Position numbers and translations under genes: made by a program. Of a DNA stretch of 64,000 nucleotides, positions 34,607 to 43,579 are shown in pieces; within the stretch, counting starts at the first letter, position 1, and each line of letters opens with the position of its first letter. The notes under the pieces were generated by a model. That model searched no databases. It was given only the letters and a program-made list of their open reading frames with translations, and had not been told where the DNA came from. This DNA is from Sandaracinaceae bacterium (GTDB lineage Bacteria; Myxococcota_A; Polyangia; Polyangiales; Sandaracinaceae): the NCBI GenBank assembly GCA_040218145.1, contig JAVJQK010000070.1, positions 1 through 64,000 on the forward strand, written 5' to 3'.

Positions 34607-35106
34607 GCGCCGACCCTCCCGCTCGCGCGGTCGCGCGCCAGGAGCAGCACGAGCAGCCCGATCGTGAGCAGCTCCAGGGTCGTGGTCGGGTGGCGCATGT
34701 TCGCCCAGAGGTGCGGCACCTGCACCGACCACATGTCCGGGTCGGTGTGCGGCCAGCCGGCCCACGCGCTGAACGCGTAGCCCGTCCGCTCGAAGCCCTC
34801 GAACACGTCGTCGACGAGATCGACCAACAGGTGCGACACCCCGCCGAGCAGGACCAGGCCCAGCTTCGGCGCGCGAGAGAGCCCGCGCGCGCGCGCCCAG
34901 ATCCACGCGAGCAGGACGAGCGCCCAGAGGGACAGGCTGTGCCCCACCGTGCGCCCGTAGGGCGTGATCCCGGCGAGCATGGCGCTCTTGTCGATCACGT
35001 CCGGGACGATGGCGCCGCCCGCGATCCATCCGGCGCGCTCGAGCCGCGCGTCGGCCGGGCGACGCCCGAGCAGGTACGCGACGGCCAGGTGTCCCGAGAG
35101 GTTCAC
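34603..35106 (-). CDS. Membrane-bound metal-dependent hydrolase-like protein
   Basis: 167 aa from GTG 35106. Predicted four membrane segments with polar His/Asp between: LSGHLAVAYLLG near the start, DVIDKS, GHSLSLWA and GGVSHLLVDLVDD. This His/Asp layout matches the YdjM/DUF457 family of membrane-bound metal-dependent hydrolases, function unproven. An upstream ATG at 35124 is possible, but AGATTGCGGGTC lies between it and the GTG. The stop overlaps the ATPase start, so it is the first gene of the exporter operon. Confidence 0.7.
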   Translation of the reverse strand: MNLSGHLAVAYLLGRRPADARLERAGWIAGGAIVPDVIDKSAMLAGITPYGRTVGHSLSLWALVLLAWIWARARGLSRAPKLGLVLLGGVSHLLVDLVDDVFEGFERTGYAFSAWAGWPHTDPDMWSVQVPHLWANMRHPTTTLELLTIGLLVLLLARDRASGRVGA

Positions 35107-35107
35107 A

Positions 35108-35119
35108 GACCCGCAATCT
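35108..35119 (-). promoter_or_regulatory. Shared 12-mer AGATTGCGGGTC, copy at the hydrolase-like gene
   Basis: One base before GTG 35106; exact copy of the 12-mer at 33566-33577. The match extends into CAGATT as a possible -10 with 8-base spacing. Confidence 0.45.
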
Positions 35120-35166
35120 GCCATGAAGGCCGGTCGACGCGAGGGCTCGCCTGGAGGAATCGGGGG

Positions 35167-35172
35167 TACCCT
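35167..35172 (+). promoter_or_regulatory. Candidate -10 box of the DUF1015 gene
   Basis: TACCCT, 6 bases before ATG 35179. Confidence 0.4.
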
Positions 35173-35178
35173 GTCGTC

Positions 35179-36336
35179 ATGGTCAGCACTCGAGGACTCG
35201 TCGGGCTGCGCCCCACCCCCGACGCCGTCGCGCGCGTCACCTCGCCGCCGTACGACGTCATCAAGGAGGGCAGCCCCCTCTACCACCGGCTCGCCGGCGA
35301 GCGCGACTCGCTCTTCCACGTGATCCTGGGAGACGCGCCCGTCGACGCCTTGAACGGGCTGGAGGCGCGCGGCGCGCTGATCCGCGACGACACCCCCTGC
35401 TTCTACGTCTACGAGCAGTCGTGGGCGGGCGGAGAGCGGACCGGCGTGTTCCTCGCGGCCGAGGTCACCGACTACGACCGAGGCCAGATCATCCGGCACG
35501 AGAAGACCTTCGACGACAAGGTGCGCGGCCGGGTCGCGCTCGCGGAGGCGACCGGCTTCACGACCGAGCCGATCTTCCTGCTCACTCAGGCCGAGCTCGG
35601 CCCGACGCTCTCACAGGCCAAGGCGGCGGCGCCGCTCTACGAGCTGACGAGCGACCTGGGCCCGGGCACGGACCTCGACGGGCTCTACAGCCGGGTCTGG
35701 CGCGTGCCGGAGGAGAGCGACGTCGGCGAGGCCCTCCGCGCGCGGCTCGCGCCCCACCCGCTCTACATCGCCGATGGGCATCATCGCTATCACGCGGCTC
35801 TGCGCGGCGGGCTCGAGCACGTGCTGGCCTACGTCACCGAGGAGGCGCGCATCCTCGCCTACGACCGCGTCATCGAGCCGGTGATCCCGTTCGCCGAGGC
35901 GCGGGCGGCGCTCGCGCTGACGCCCGCGGCCCGCTTCGAGACGCCGCCGAAGCACAGCTTCTGCCTCTACACGCGAGAGGGCTGCTGGACGATGAAGGCG
36001 CGCGAGGTCCCGGACGACGTGGTGGCGCGGCTCGACTGCGCGATCCTCGAGCGCGAGCTCTACCCGCACCTGGGGCTCAGCCACGCGCACGTCGTCGACC
36101 CCGCGCGCTTCGACTATTACCCCGAGAGCGCGCTCGAGGAGATGAAGGCGCGCGTCGACGAGGGCGCCTACGGGCTGGCGGTCGCGCTCCACCCGGTGAG
36201 CCTCGAGGAGCTGATGGCGGTGGCGGACGCGGGCCTGTCGGACCCGGAGATCGTCATGCCGGAGAAGAGCACGTTCTTCAGCCCGAAGATCCTCAGCGGG
36301 CTGATCCTGCACCGACACGGCGCCTCGAATCGCTGA
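35179..36336 (+). CDS. DUF1015 family protein
   Basis: 385 aa, the typical length. Diagnostic features are the start GLRPTPDAVARVTSPPYDVI, the RHEKTFDDKVRGR block near residue 110 and ADGHHRYHAAL near residue 200, in which the His pair probably binds a ligand or metal. The C-terminal end includes MPEKSTFFSPKILSGL. In several phyla this family is found with serine biosynthesis or amino-acid genes and is sometimes annotated as a kinase-like enzyme, but the activity is unproven to my knowledge. Here it is alone, divergent from the ABC exporter operon. Confidence 0.88.
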   Translation: MVSTRGLVGLRPTPDAVARVTSPPYDVIKEGSPLYHRLAGERDSLFHVILGDAPVDALNGLEARGALIRDDTPCFYVYEQSWAGGERTGVFLAAEVTDYDRGQIIRHEKTFDDKVRGRVALAEATGFTTEPIFLLTQAELGPTLSQAKAAAPLYELTSDLGPGTDLDGLYSRVWRVPEESDVGEALRARLAPHPLYIADGHHRYHAALRGGLEHVLAYVTEEARILAYDRVIEPVIPFAEARAALALTPAARFETPPKHSFCLYTREGCWTMKAREVPDDVVARLDCAILERELYPHLGLSHAHVVDPARFDYYPESALEEMKARVDEGAYGLAVALHPVSLEELMAVADAGLSDPEIVMPEKSTFFSPKILSGLILHRHGASNR

Positions 36337-36361
36337 CAGCGCAGGCCCGGAAGGCGCGGCG

Positions 36362-36787
36362 TCAGGCGGACGGCTCGAGGTCGGCCGCCCTCAGCTCGAA
36401 CATCGCCACGAGCGCGGCCAGGTGGCACTCGGTGGCGGCGAAGACCCAGCCCCCGACGTCGCGGGTGTCCAGCGCCTCGAAGTCGCGCGCGTTCCGGTCG
36501 CGCCACGCCTCCCGATCCGCCTCGGGCGCGGAGCTCCGCAGCGCCTCCAGGGTCGCTGACAGCTCGACCTCGAGCTGCGCCTCCTCGCGCCCCACCGCGT
36601 CGAGGAAGCGCGCCCCCACGACCCGCGCCGACTCGAGGTCCTCCTGCGGAAAGTACGTGGCGGCCCGGAGCGCGAGCGGGCGCCAGTCCTCCGGGGGCGG
36701 CGGCGTGCAGGCTTGCAGGACGCCGAGCCCGACGGGGCCGATCGCGAGCTGGCTCGCGGCGAGCTGGAGGAACGAGCGGCGCTTCAC
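36362..36787 (-). CDS. Tat-exported small subunit-like lipoprotein
   Basis: 141 aa. The N-terminus RRSFLQLAASQLAIG looks like a twin-arginine signal, ending in a lipobox-like LQAC (Cys about 27). The mature part (about 110 residues, DWRPLALRAATYFPQED...) is helical and resembles the gluconate-2-dehydrogenase subunit-3-like partners of GMC oxidoreductases. The GTG start overlaps the stop of the GMC gene (GTGA), so it is coupled to it. I infer it carries or anchors the folded flavoenzyme to the cell envelope; a subunit role is not proven. Confidence 0.65.
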   Translation of the reverse strand: MKRRSFLQLAASQLAIGPVGLGVLQACTPPPPEDWRPLALRAATYFPQEDLESARVVGARFLDAVGREEAQLEVELSATLEALRSSAPEADREAWRDRNARDFEALDTRDVGGWVFAATECHLAALVAMFELRAADLEPSA

Positions 36788-38310
36788 GGCTCCTCCTCAC
36801 GCTCGGAGGGAGGCTCGTAGGGGCGCTCGAGCAGGTGGTCGGCGAGGCGCTCGGCCAACGCGACGAGGGTGAGCGTGGGGTTCGCGTGCCCGCCCGTGAC
36901 GAACACGGAGCTGCCGGCCACGTAGAGGTTCTCGGTGCCGAAGACCTTGCAGTCCGCGTCCACGACGCCGTCCTCGGGGCGCGCGGCCATGCGCGTGGTG
37001 CCCATGTGGTGGCCTCCCGCCTCGAGCTGCCAGTCGAAGCGCCCCTCCGCGTCGACCGAGCGCCAGAGCCGACCGAGGCGGCGCGCGCCGAGCTCGGCGC
37101 CGATGAGCTCGAGCCCGCGGGCGAGCGTCTCCATGTCCCGGTCTCGGATCTGCCAGCTCACGTCCGCCTGCGGCATGCCGAGCGCGTCGGCGCCCCCGGC
37201 GAGCGTCACGCGGCTCTCGGGATGGGGCGTCTGCTCCACGCGGCAGTCGAGCGCCCAGAGCTGCACCTCTTCGTGGTGGCCGAGGAGGGTCAGCGTGCGG
37301 TCGGGCGTCAGCGGCGCCACCTCGACGTCGTCGAAGTCGCGGCCGCCCACCGTCGCGGCGAAGCCGGGGAGCCCCTCGCGCTCTCGCACCGACGCGCTCA
37401 GCGCGAGCGCGCCCTGCATGCTGATCGAGCGGCCCTCCCCGTCCGGGTGATCGAGCGTGGCGCGCCGCAGGCGATAGAAGCGCGTGTCCAGCTCGGTCGG
37501 CGCGACCCAGACCGCCCCCCGGTAGAAGTGCGGGTGCTCCATGAAGAAGCGCCCGACCCGGTCGTGGGCGTTGCCGATGCCTTCGGGGATCTGCGCGTTC
37601 GAGGCGAGCAGGAGCCGCGGGTTGTCGATGCCCCCGCACGCGAGCACGAAGCGCCCCGCCTCGATGGTGAACCGCGGGCCCGACAGCACCGCGCACTCCG
37701 CGCGCACGACCCGCTCGTGCCCCTCGTTCAAGACGAGCTGCGTCACGTGCGCGTGCAGCAGTGTGGGCGACGAGGACGACTCCAGCTCGTCCTCGTAGAC
37801 GGTGGCGAAGCGCGAGGGCGGGCTGAACTGATAGGTCACGCTCGCGATCGCGCCGCCCTCGACGTCGAGCGGCGCGTCGCCCGTGGCCTCCGCGACCTCC
37901 GCCGGGCCGTAGACCATCTCCGCCAGCTCCACGTCGAGCTGCGCGCGGCGGTAATAGGGCAGCACGTCGGCGTACGCGAGCGGCCAGCCGCTGTTCGGGA
38001 TCCACGCGCGCGCCGCGAAGTCCTCCGGCTCGAGCGGCAGGCAGAAGCCCGACCAGTGGTGGGTGCTGCCGCCGTGCTGACGCAGCCGGAGCCGCCGCGG
38101 CTGCCACGTCCCGAGGCCGCTCATCGACGCCGCGTAGAGCGCCTGCATGTCGGGGTCGCGCTCGCGCCCCCCGCCGCTGACGAGGATCACGCGCCGGCCC
38201 TCGGCCATCAGGCGGCGCGCCACCGTGATCCCCGCCGCCCCGGCGCCGATCACACATACCTCACAGTCGAGGACGCTTCCGTCCTCCAGCTCCCGTCCGT
38301 CCAGGATCAA
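36784..38310 (-). CDS. GMC-family flavin oxidoreductase
   Basis: 508 aa from TTG 38310. FAD-binding GAGAAG (about residue 20) follows the short N-terminal ILDGRELEDGS typical of this branch. The second FAD/substrate block shows GGSTHHWSG, and the active-site end has GGHHMGTTRM, with GGHANPTLTLVALAERLA near residue 475. It should oxidise an alcohol, sugar or sterol with FAD; the electron acceptor could be the downstream partner protein. No signal peptide, so export, if any, would be with the Tat partner. It follows the TPR gene by one base and is coupled to the Tat gene. Confidence 0.85.
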   Translation of the reverse strand: MILDGRELEDGSVLDCEVCVIGAGAAGITVARRLMAEGRRVILVSGGGRERDPDMQALYAASMSGLGTWQPRRLRLRQHGGSTHHWSGFCLPLEPEDFAARAWIPNSGWPLAYADVLPYYRRAQLDVELAEMVYGPAEVAEATGDAPLDVEGGAIASVTYQFSPPSRFATVYEDELESSSSPTLLHAHVTQLVLNEGHERVVRAECAVLSGPRFTIEAGRFVLACGGIDNPRLLLASNAQIPEGIGNAHDRVGRFFMEHPHFYRGAVWVAPTELDTRFYRLRRATLDHPDGEGRSISMQGALALSASVREREGLPGFAATVGGRDFDDVEVAPLTPDRTLTLLGHHEEVQLWALDCRVEQTPHPESRVTLAGGADALGMPQADVSWQIRDRDMETLARGLELIGAELGARRLGRLWRSVDAEGRFDWQLEAGGHHMGTTRMAARPEDGVVDADCKVFGTENLYVAGSSVFVTGGHANPTLTLVALAERLADHLLERPYEPPSEREEEP

Positions 38311-38311
38311 A

Positions 38312-40333
38312 TCAAGCTCGCATGCGGTCGACGAGGACGCGCGCCAGGCGCTCCACCCACGGTTTGTCAGGCCGTGTGGACCGCCGCAAGCGATCCAGGT
38401 GAGGCTCGGGATCCCAGCGCCCCGGGTCGGCGCCTTCGGCCACGAGCCCCTTGAGCTTCTCGAAGCACACGCCGCGCTCGTCCTCCGGGAGGTACACGAG
38501 CCCGTAGAAATACGCCTCACAGAGCGGGGCGCCGCCGTCATCGGGGCGCGCGCGCTCGAGCCAGCGCCGCAGCGAGTGTGAGGCCTCCTCCACCAGCCCG
38601 CGCTCCAGCAAGAAGCGCACGACCGCGGCCCAGCGCTCCGCCCGGTCGGGCTCGGCCCGCGCGGCGCGCAGGTGATATTGCGCGGCCCGCAGATCGTCGC
38701 TGCGGCGCCGCTCCAGGAACCGCGCGTACCAGCTGAGCGTCATCGCGTCGTGGGGAGCGAAGGCCACGGCCCGGAGGTACTGCGCCTCCGCCGCGTCGAG
38801 GTCGCCGCGCGTGTCCTCGAGGAAGCGCGCGTACTGGCGCAGCGGGTACACGTCGTCGGGGGCGAGCTGTACCGCGCGCTCGAAGAGCGACGCGGCGCCC
38901 TCGAGATCGCCGCGGCGCAGCTCGAGGAAGCGCGCGTAGTCCACCGCGACCTCGGGGGTCGCCTCCGCGTCGAGCGCGCGCTCGTAGTAGGTCTCCGCCC
39001 GCCCGTGCTCGCTCACCTGCTCCTCGAGGAAGCGCGCGTACTCGCCCAGCCACTTCGGATCGTGCAGCCCCGCCGCGATGGCCTGGCGGTAGTGCCGGTC
39101 CGCCTCGGTGACGTCGCCGCGCTGGCGGTGGAGGAAGCGCGCGAGCAGCCCGTGCGCCCAGCCGTCCCGCGGCGCGAGCGCGACCGCGCGGCGCAGGTGC
39201 GACTCGGCCTCGTCGAGCGCGCCGACCTTCTCGAGCAGCGCCGCGAAGCGCCGGAGCGTCGGGCCGTGGTCGGCGTCGATCTCGAGCGCCTCCCGGTACG
39301 CCGCCTCGGCCTCGTCGAAGCGCCGGGCCTGCTCGTGCGCGTAGCCCGCGTCGCTCGTCTCGTCGACGCGCGTGGAGCGGAGCGTGCGGCCGACCTCGCG
39401 CTCGCGCGCCCCGCCCTCGAGGAAGAGCTGATACTGGCGCAGCAGGGTCGCGTGCGCGGGCTGCAGCTCCACCGCGCGCCGGTAGTGGCGCGCCGCGCGC
39501 GGCCGATCTCCGCGCGCCTCGTCCAGGAAGGCGGCGAACCACCAGTGCGTGCTCCACCGGTCCGGCTCCGCCGCGAGCGCGCGGGTGAAGAGCTGCTCGG
39601 CCCGGTCGAGCTCGCGGCCGCGGCTGAAGAGGAGGAGCGCGTAGTTGCTCAGCGCGAAGCCATCCTGGGGCGCGAGCGCGATGGCCTGCTCGAACGCGTG
39701 CGCCGCCCCGTCCGGATCGTCGCCGAGCGTCTGCAGGAACACCGCGTACCAGGCGCGCAGATCCGCGCGCTCGGGCGAGGCGTCGATGGCGCGCTGGTAC
39801 ATCGAGCGGGCGCGCTCCGCGTCGCGGCGCACGTGATGCAGAAAGCGCGCGAACGACTCGAGGCTGTCGGGGTGCGTGGGCTCGAGGGCCAGGGCCTGCT
39901 CGTAGATCACCTCGGCCCCGTCGTGATCCCCGCGCGCCTGCTCGGTGAAGTACGCCAGGTCGCAGCGCGGATCGGCCCGGTCCGGGCGCGCCTCGACCGC
40001 GCGACGGTAGAGGGCCTCGGCCGCGTCGAGATCGCGCCGCAGGTAGTGGAGCAGCCGCGCGTAGTCCGACAGCGCGGCCGAGTGCTCCGGGTCGAGCTCG
40101 AGCGCCGCCCGGTAGACCGCCTCGGCCTCGTCCACGTCGCCGCGCGCGTCGTGCAGGAAGCGCGCGAGCGCCCAGCGCACCGTCGCGTCCTCGGGGGCCG
40201 CCTTCGCCGCCTCCCGCAGCCGCTCCTCGGCCTGGTCGGGATCACGGCGCGCGACGTCGAAGGCGCGCTGGATGAGCGCCTGCGGCTCCTCGGGAGCCGG
40301 CCGATCGTCGATCTCCATGCCCCGCTCGGTCAC
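38312..40333 (-). CDS. Large TPR-repeat protein
   Basis: 673 aa. Start GTG 40333: GGCGGAGG ends six bases before it. About sixteen TPR-type repeats of 35-40 residues, with the frequent string YARFLE and RGDLDAAEA, fill nearly the whole protein; the C-terminal 90 residues are an unassigned cap. Cytosolic solenoid for protein binding. It is the first gene of an operon with GMC oxidoreductase and the Tat protein, which implies a shared process, for example assembly or quality control of the oxidoreductase. The exact repeat count is my estimate. Confidence 0.8.
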   Translation of the reverse strand: MTERGMEIDDRPAPEEPQALIQRAFDVARRDPDQAEERLREAAKAAPEDATVRWALARFLHDARGDVDEAEAVYRAALELDPEHSAALSDYARLLHYLRRDLDAAEALYRRAVEARPDRADPRCDLAYFTEQARGDHDGAEVIYEQALALEPTHPDSLESFARFLHHVRRDAERARSMYQRAIDASPERADLRAWYAVFLQTLGDDPDGAAHAFEQAIALAPQDGFALSNYALLLFSRGRELDRAEQLFTRALAAEPDRWSTHWWFAAFLDEARGDRPRAARHYRRAVELQPAHATLLRQYQLFLEGGAREREVGRTLRSTRVDETSDAGYAHEQARRFDEAEAAYREALEIDADHGPTLRRFAALLEKVGALDEAESHLRRAVALAPRDGWAHGLLARFLHRQRGDVTEADRHYRQAIAAGLHDPKWLGEYARFLEEQVSEHGRAETYYERALDAEATPEVAVDYARFLELRRGDLEGAASLFERAVQLAPDDVYPLRQYARFLEDTRGDLDAAEAQYLRAVAFAPHDAMTLSWYARFLERRRSDDLRAAQYHLRAARAEPDRAERWAAVVRFLLERGLVEEASHSLRRWLERARPDDGGAPLCEAYFYGLVYLPEDERGVCFEKLKGLVAEGADPGRWDPEPHLDRLRRSTRPDKPWVERLARVLVDRMRA

Positions 40334-40388
40334 CCGCAACCTCCGCCTGGGTATGTAGCAGAGATGGCCGCCGGCTGCTCGACCGCGC

Positions 40389-40394
40389 TATGGT
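40389..40394 (+). promoter_or_regulatory. Candidate -10 box of the APH-fold gene
   Basis: TATGGT, 6 bases before GTG 40401; divergent from the TPR operon. Confidence 0.4.
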
Positions 40395-40400
40395 GCCCGC

Positions 40401-41405
40401 GTGTCGATCCCCGCCGCGGTGTGCGCCGCCTACGAGCTCGATGACGAAGCGCCGAGCCCCATCTCGGTCGGGTGGATCAACCGGACCTTCGTGGCGAAGC
40501 GCGGCGGCGCGCCCCTCGTGGTGCAGGCCCTGCACCCGATCTTCCGCGGCGAGGTGAACCTCGACATCGAGGCGATCACCGCGCGGCTCGCGGCGCGGGG
40601 GCTCGAGACGCCCCGGCTGGTCCGCACGGCGACGGGCGAGCCCTGGATCGAAGCGGACGGAGTCTGGCGGGCGCTGACCTACGTCGAGGGCGAGACCCAC
40701 GCCTCGCTCACGCCCACGCAAGCGCGCGAGGCGGCGGCGCTGGTGGGGCGCTTCCACCGCGCGCTCGAGGGCTTCGAGCACACCTTCCACTTCAGCCGCC
40801 CGGGCGCGCACGACACGCCGAAGCACCTCGCCAAGCTGCGCGGGCTGCTGGACGCGGCGCCCGATCACGGCGACGCGCAGCTCGCCCGCGCGGTGCTCGA
40901 CGCGGCCGCGTCCCTGCCCACCCTGCCGTCCCTGCCCACCCGCATCGTGCACGGAGATCTCAAGGCCACGAACCTCCGCTTCGACGGGGATCGGGCGCGC
41001 TGCCTGCTGGACCTCGACACCCTGGCCCACGGCACCCTCGCGGTGGAGCTCGGCGACGCGCTGCGCTCCTGGTGCAACGCGACCAACGAGGCGGACCCGG
41101 AGGCGCGCTTCGATCCGACGATCTTCGCCGCCGCGCTCGAGGGCTGGGCGCCCGTGGTGCGCGACCTCGTCACCGAGGCGGAGCGCAGGTCGCTCGTGGG
41201 CGGCGTCGAGACGATCACCCTCGAGCTCGCGAGCCGCTTCGCGGCCGATCTCTTCGAGGACCGCTACTTCGGCTGGGACGAGGCGCGCTTCGACTCGCGC
41301 CGCGCGCACAACCGCGCCCGGACCCACGCGCACCTCTCGCTCGCCCGGTCCCTCCGCGCGCAACGCGACGCGCTCGAGGCGAGGGTCGAGCGCGCCTTCC
41401 GCTGA
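40401..41405 (+). CDS. APH-fold small-molecule kinase
   Basis: 334 aa, aminoglycoside-phosphotransferase fold. The catalytic loop RIVHGDLKATNL (near residue 185) and the metal-binding CLLDLDTL are intact, so it should be active. The N-terminal GWINRTFVA is a typical nucleotide-loop start. Family members phosphorylate hexosamines (NahK), choline or homoserine; I cannot choose, though the pattern of residues is most like N-acetylhexosamine 1-kinases. No neighbour points to a pathway. Start GTG 40401. Confidence 0.82.
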   Translation: MSIPAAVCAAYELDDEAPSPISVGWINRTFVAKRGGAPLVVQALHPIFRGEVNLDIEAITARLAARGLETPRLVRTATGEPWIEADGVWRALTYVEGETHASLTPTQAREAAALVGRFHRALEGFEHTFHFSRPGAHDTPKHLAKLRGLLDAAPDHGDAQLARAVLDAAASLPTLPSLPTRIVHGDLKATNLRFDGDRARCLLDLDTLAHGTLAVELGDALRSWCNATNEADPEARFDPTIFAAALEGWAPVVRDLVTEAERRSLVGGVETITLELASRFAADLFEDRYFGWDEARFDSRRAHNRARTHAHLSLARSLRAQRDALEARVERAFR

Positions 41406-41610
41406 GCCTCCCATCCCACCAGCGGCCACGCGGCTGACCACTCGACTGGCCACCGGCGAGCGCGCTGGCCACCGGTCCGCCGGCGCGCGTGCAGCCGGAG
41501 CGGACGCCGGACGCTGCGGCCGTCGCGCGCCGACGCGATGCGTCATCCCGGAGGTTGGCGCCGCAATTGCTCTGGGCTCCCGCACCGACCTTCTCGGGGG
41601 AGATCAGAAC

Positions 41611-42984
41611 ATGCGACAGCGACTTCTCATGGCTTGTGTGTGTGCGTTCGGGCTGGCCGGCTGCGTGGCCGCGGACGCCAAGGAGGACCTCGGCGATCCG
41701 GTCGACGAGACCGAGGCGGGCAAGGCCGACTTCTTCTCGCGCCGCGTCGAGGTGGTGGACACGCTCGACTACGGCACCTCGGTCAGCGGCACCTACGCCG
41801 CGCGCGGCTTCAGCGGCTACACCTTCACCGGCGCGGCCGGGGCGCGTGTGGTCCTCGACCTCGTGGGCGACGGGAACGACCCCGTGCTCTACCTCTACGG
41901 CCCGCAGGTCGGCGCCGACTGGGCGCGCGCGCGGCGCGTGGCCCGCAACGACGACTGGGGCGGCGGCTTCGACTCGCACCTCGACGTGCGGCTCCCGAGC
42001 GACGGCACCTACCTCGTGCTCGCGCGCGAGTACTGGAGCGACGGCGGCGCGTTCACCCTGAGCCTCGCGTGCGAGGGCGGCGAGTGCCGGCCCGAGTGTC
42101 GCGGCGACGTGTGCCCGACCGGCGCCATCTGCGAGCGCATCTACTGCATCCGCGCGCCCTGCCCGAGCTTCTGCGCGCCCGAGCCCGTCGAGACCGCCTG
42201 CGGCAGCCGCGGCCTGCCCGCCTGCGGCGAGGGTCAGTTCTGCGACTGGGCGCCCGACGCGGACTGCGGCCGGAGCGACCGGCCCGGCAGCTGTGAAGCG
42301 CAGCCCACGATCTGCACCCGCGAGTACGCGCCGGTCTGCGGCTGCGACGGCAACACCTACAGCAACCGCTGCGGCGCCCACGCGGCCGGCGTGTCGGTCG
42401 ACTACGAGGGCGCCTGCGCCCCGACCGGCCCGTGCACGGACGCCGAGTGCGGCCCGCGCCCGGGTCGGCCGAACATGCTCTGCGACGACGGCGTGACGGT
42501 GGCCGGCCCCGGCGACTGCGTGCGCGACGAAGGAGGCGCCTGCGGCTGGGAGATCATCGAGTGCCCGGCGCCCCAGGCCTGCGGAGGCCTCGCCGGCCTG
42601 ACCTGCGGCGAGGGGCAGTTCTGCAACTACGCCGCGGGCGATCTCTGCGGCGCGGCCGACGCGACCGGCACCTGCGCGCCGACCCCCGAGGTCTGCACCG
42701 CGGACTACATGCCGGTCTGCGGCTGCGACGGGCGCACCTACTCCAACGCGTGTCAGGCGCACGCGGCCGGCACCTCGGTGGCGAGCGAGGGCGAGTGCGA
42801 CGCGGGCTGCCGCGTGGCCGGCTGCTCGGGCGAGCGCTGCGTCGGGCCGGACGACCCCGGCTTCAGCACCTGCATCTGGCGCGAGGAGTACGCCTGCTAC
42901 CGCGGCGCGACCTGCGAGCGGCAGATGGACGGCGCGTGCGGCTGGACGATGGACGCGGATCTGCGCGCCTGCCTCGGCCGCTGA
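41611..42984 (+). CDS. Kazal-type two-domain secreted lipoprotein
   Basis: 457 aa. Signal peptide with lipobox LAGC (Cys about 18). A GKAD motif follows at about residue 38, as in many myxobacterial secreted proteins. A beta-sandwich (about 45-155, with YTFTGAAGARVVLDLVG) precedes Cys-rich segments with two Kazal-type domains (CTREYAPVCGCDGNTYSN and CTADYMPVCGCDGRTYSN, about 225-270 and 370-410). Kazal domains inhibit serine proteases, which may protect the cell from its own or prey proteases. A GGGGAG Shine-Dalgarno lies upstream. A strong intrinsic terminator follows 16 bp after the stop. Confidence 0.8.
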   Translation: MRQRLLMACVCAFGLAGCVAADAKEDLGDPVDETEAGKADFFSRRVEVVDTLDYGTSVSGTYAARGFSGYTFTGAAGARVVLDLVGDGNDPVLYLYGPQVGADWARARRVARNDDWGGGFDSHLDVRLPSDGTYLVLAREYWSDGGAFTLSLACEGGECRPECRGDVCPTGAICERIYCIRAPCPSFCAPEPVETACGSRGLPACGEGQFCDWAPDADCGRSDRPGSCEAQPTICTREYAPVCGCDGNTYSNRCGAHAAGVSVDYEGACAPTGPCTDAECGPRPGRPNMLCDDGVTVAGPGDCVRDEGGACGWEIIECPAPQACGGLAGLTCGEGQFCNYAAGDLCGAADATGTCAPTPEVCTADYMPVCGCDGRTYSNACQAHAAGTSVASEGECDAGCRVAGCSGERCVGPDDPGFSTCIWREEYACYRGATCERQMDGACGWTMDADLRACLGR

Positions 42985-42999
42985 ACGAGCCCACACGAG

Positions 43000-43041
43000 A
43001 GAACGCCGGCTGGGGGATCCCCCGCCGGCGTTCTTCTTTCC
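43000..43041 (+). terminator. Intrinsic terminator between convergent genes
   Basis: Perfect 11-bp stem (43000-43010 with 43024-43034), 13-base loop, then a T-rich tail TTCTTCTTTCC. On the minus strand the tail is less T-rich, so it works mainly for the Kazal gene but may serve both. Confidence 0.85.
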
Positions 43042-43046
43042 GTCGC

Positions 43047-43502
43047 TCAGAACTGCGCGGGCATCGGCCCCGGGTGCTTGTCCCGGGCGTACTTGCCGAC
43101 CAGGGGCAGCTCGTACCACTGACCCTCGTACGCGCGGATGGTCGCGATGACCTCGAAGATCAGGTACGGCCAGACGAGGATGATGGCGCCGAAGCCGCAC
43201 GTCAGGACGGTGGCGGCCAGGAACGCGAGCCCGAAGTAGAGCGACTGCAGGGCGTGGAAGGCGACGAACTCGCTCTCGTCCTTCTTCAGCAGGTAGATGA
43301 TGAGCGGCCCGATGAGGCCACCCTCCACGAAGGTCGCGCCGTGCGCGACGGCGGCCATGACCCTGTCATCCTGAGAGGGCTCACCGGTCGAGTCCGTCGG
43401 CGTCAACGACGTGGCCTGCACCGGCTGCGTCGGCCCGAACCCCGAGGGCGGCGGCTGGTTCTGCTGTCCCCAGCCTCCCTGTGGCGGCGTGTTCTGGTTC
43501 AA
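43047..43502 (-). CDS. Tic20/DUF4870-like membrane protein
   Basis: 151 aa. A Gln/Pro-rich disordered N-terminus (residues 1-45) is followed by three hydrophobic helices and conserved FVAFHALQSLYFGLAF, the hallmark of the DUF4870 (Tic20-like) family of small membrane proteins. Function unknown. The start is TTG 43502, supported by GGGGAG eight bases upstream; no ATG or GTG lies nearby. It is convergent with the Kazal gene. Confidence 0.8.
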   Translation of the reverse strand: MNQNTPPQGGWGQQNQPPPSGFGPTQPVQATSLTPTDSTGEPSQDDRVMAAVAHGATFVEGGLIGPLIIYLLKKDESEFVAFHALQSLYFGLAFLAATVLTCGFGAIILVWPYLIFEVIATIRAYEGQWYELPLVGKYARDKHPGPMPAQF

Positions 43503-43579
43503 TTCGTTCGCTCCCCTTCCCGCTGTGAGTGCCGCGCCTCGACGACGCGCGCAACCTCTCTACGGGGGGACGGCGCCCG

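Noticed and set aside
41420-41480. CTGGCCACCGG-type direct repeats before the Kazal gene
   Set aside because: Two or three short GC-rich copies in a 205 bp gap, not regular enough to support a repeat or regulatory call.
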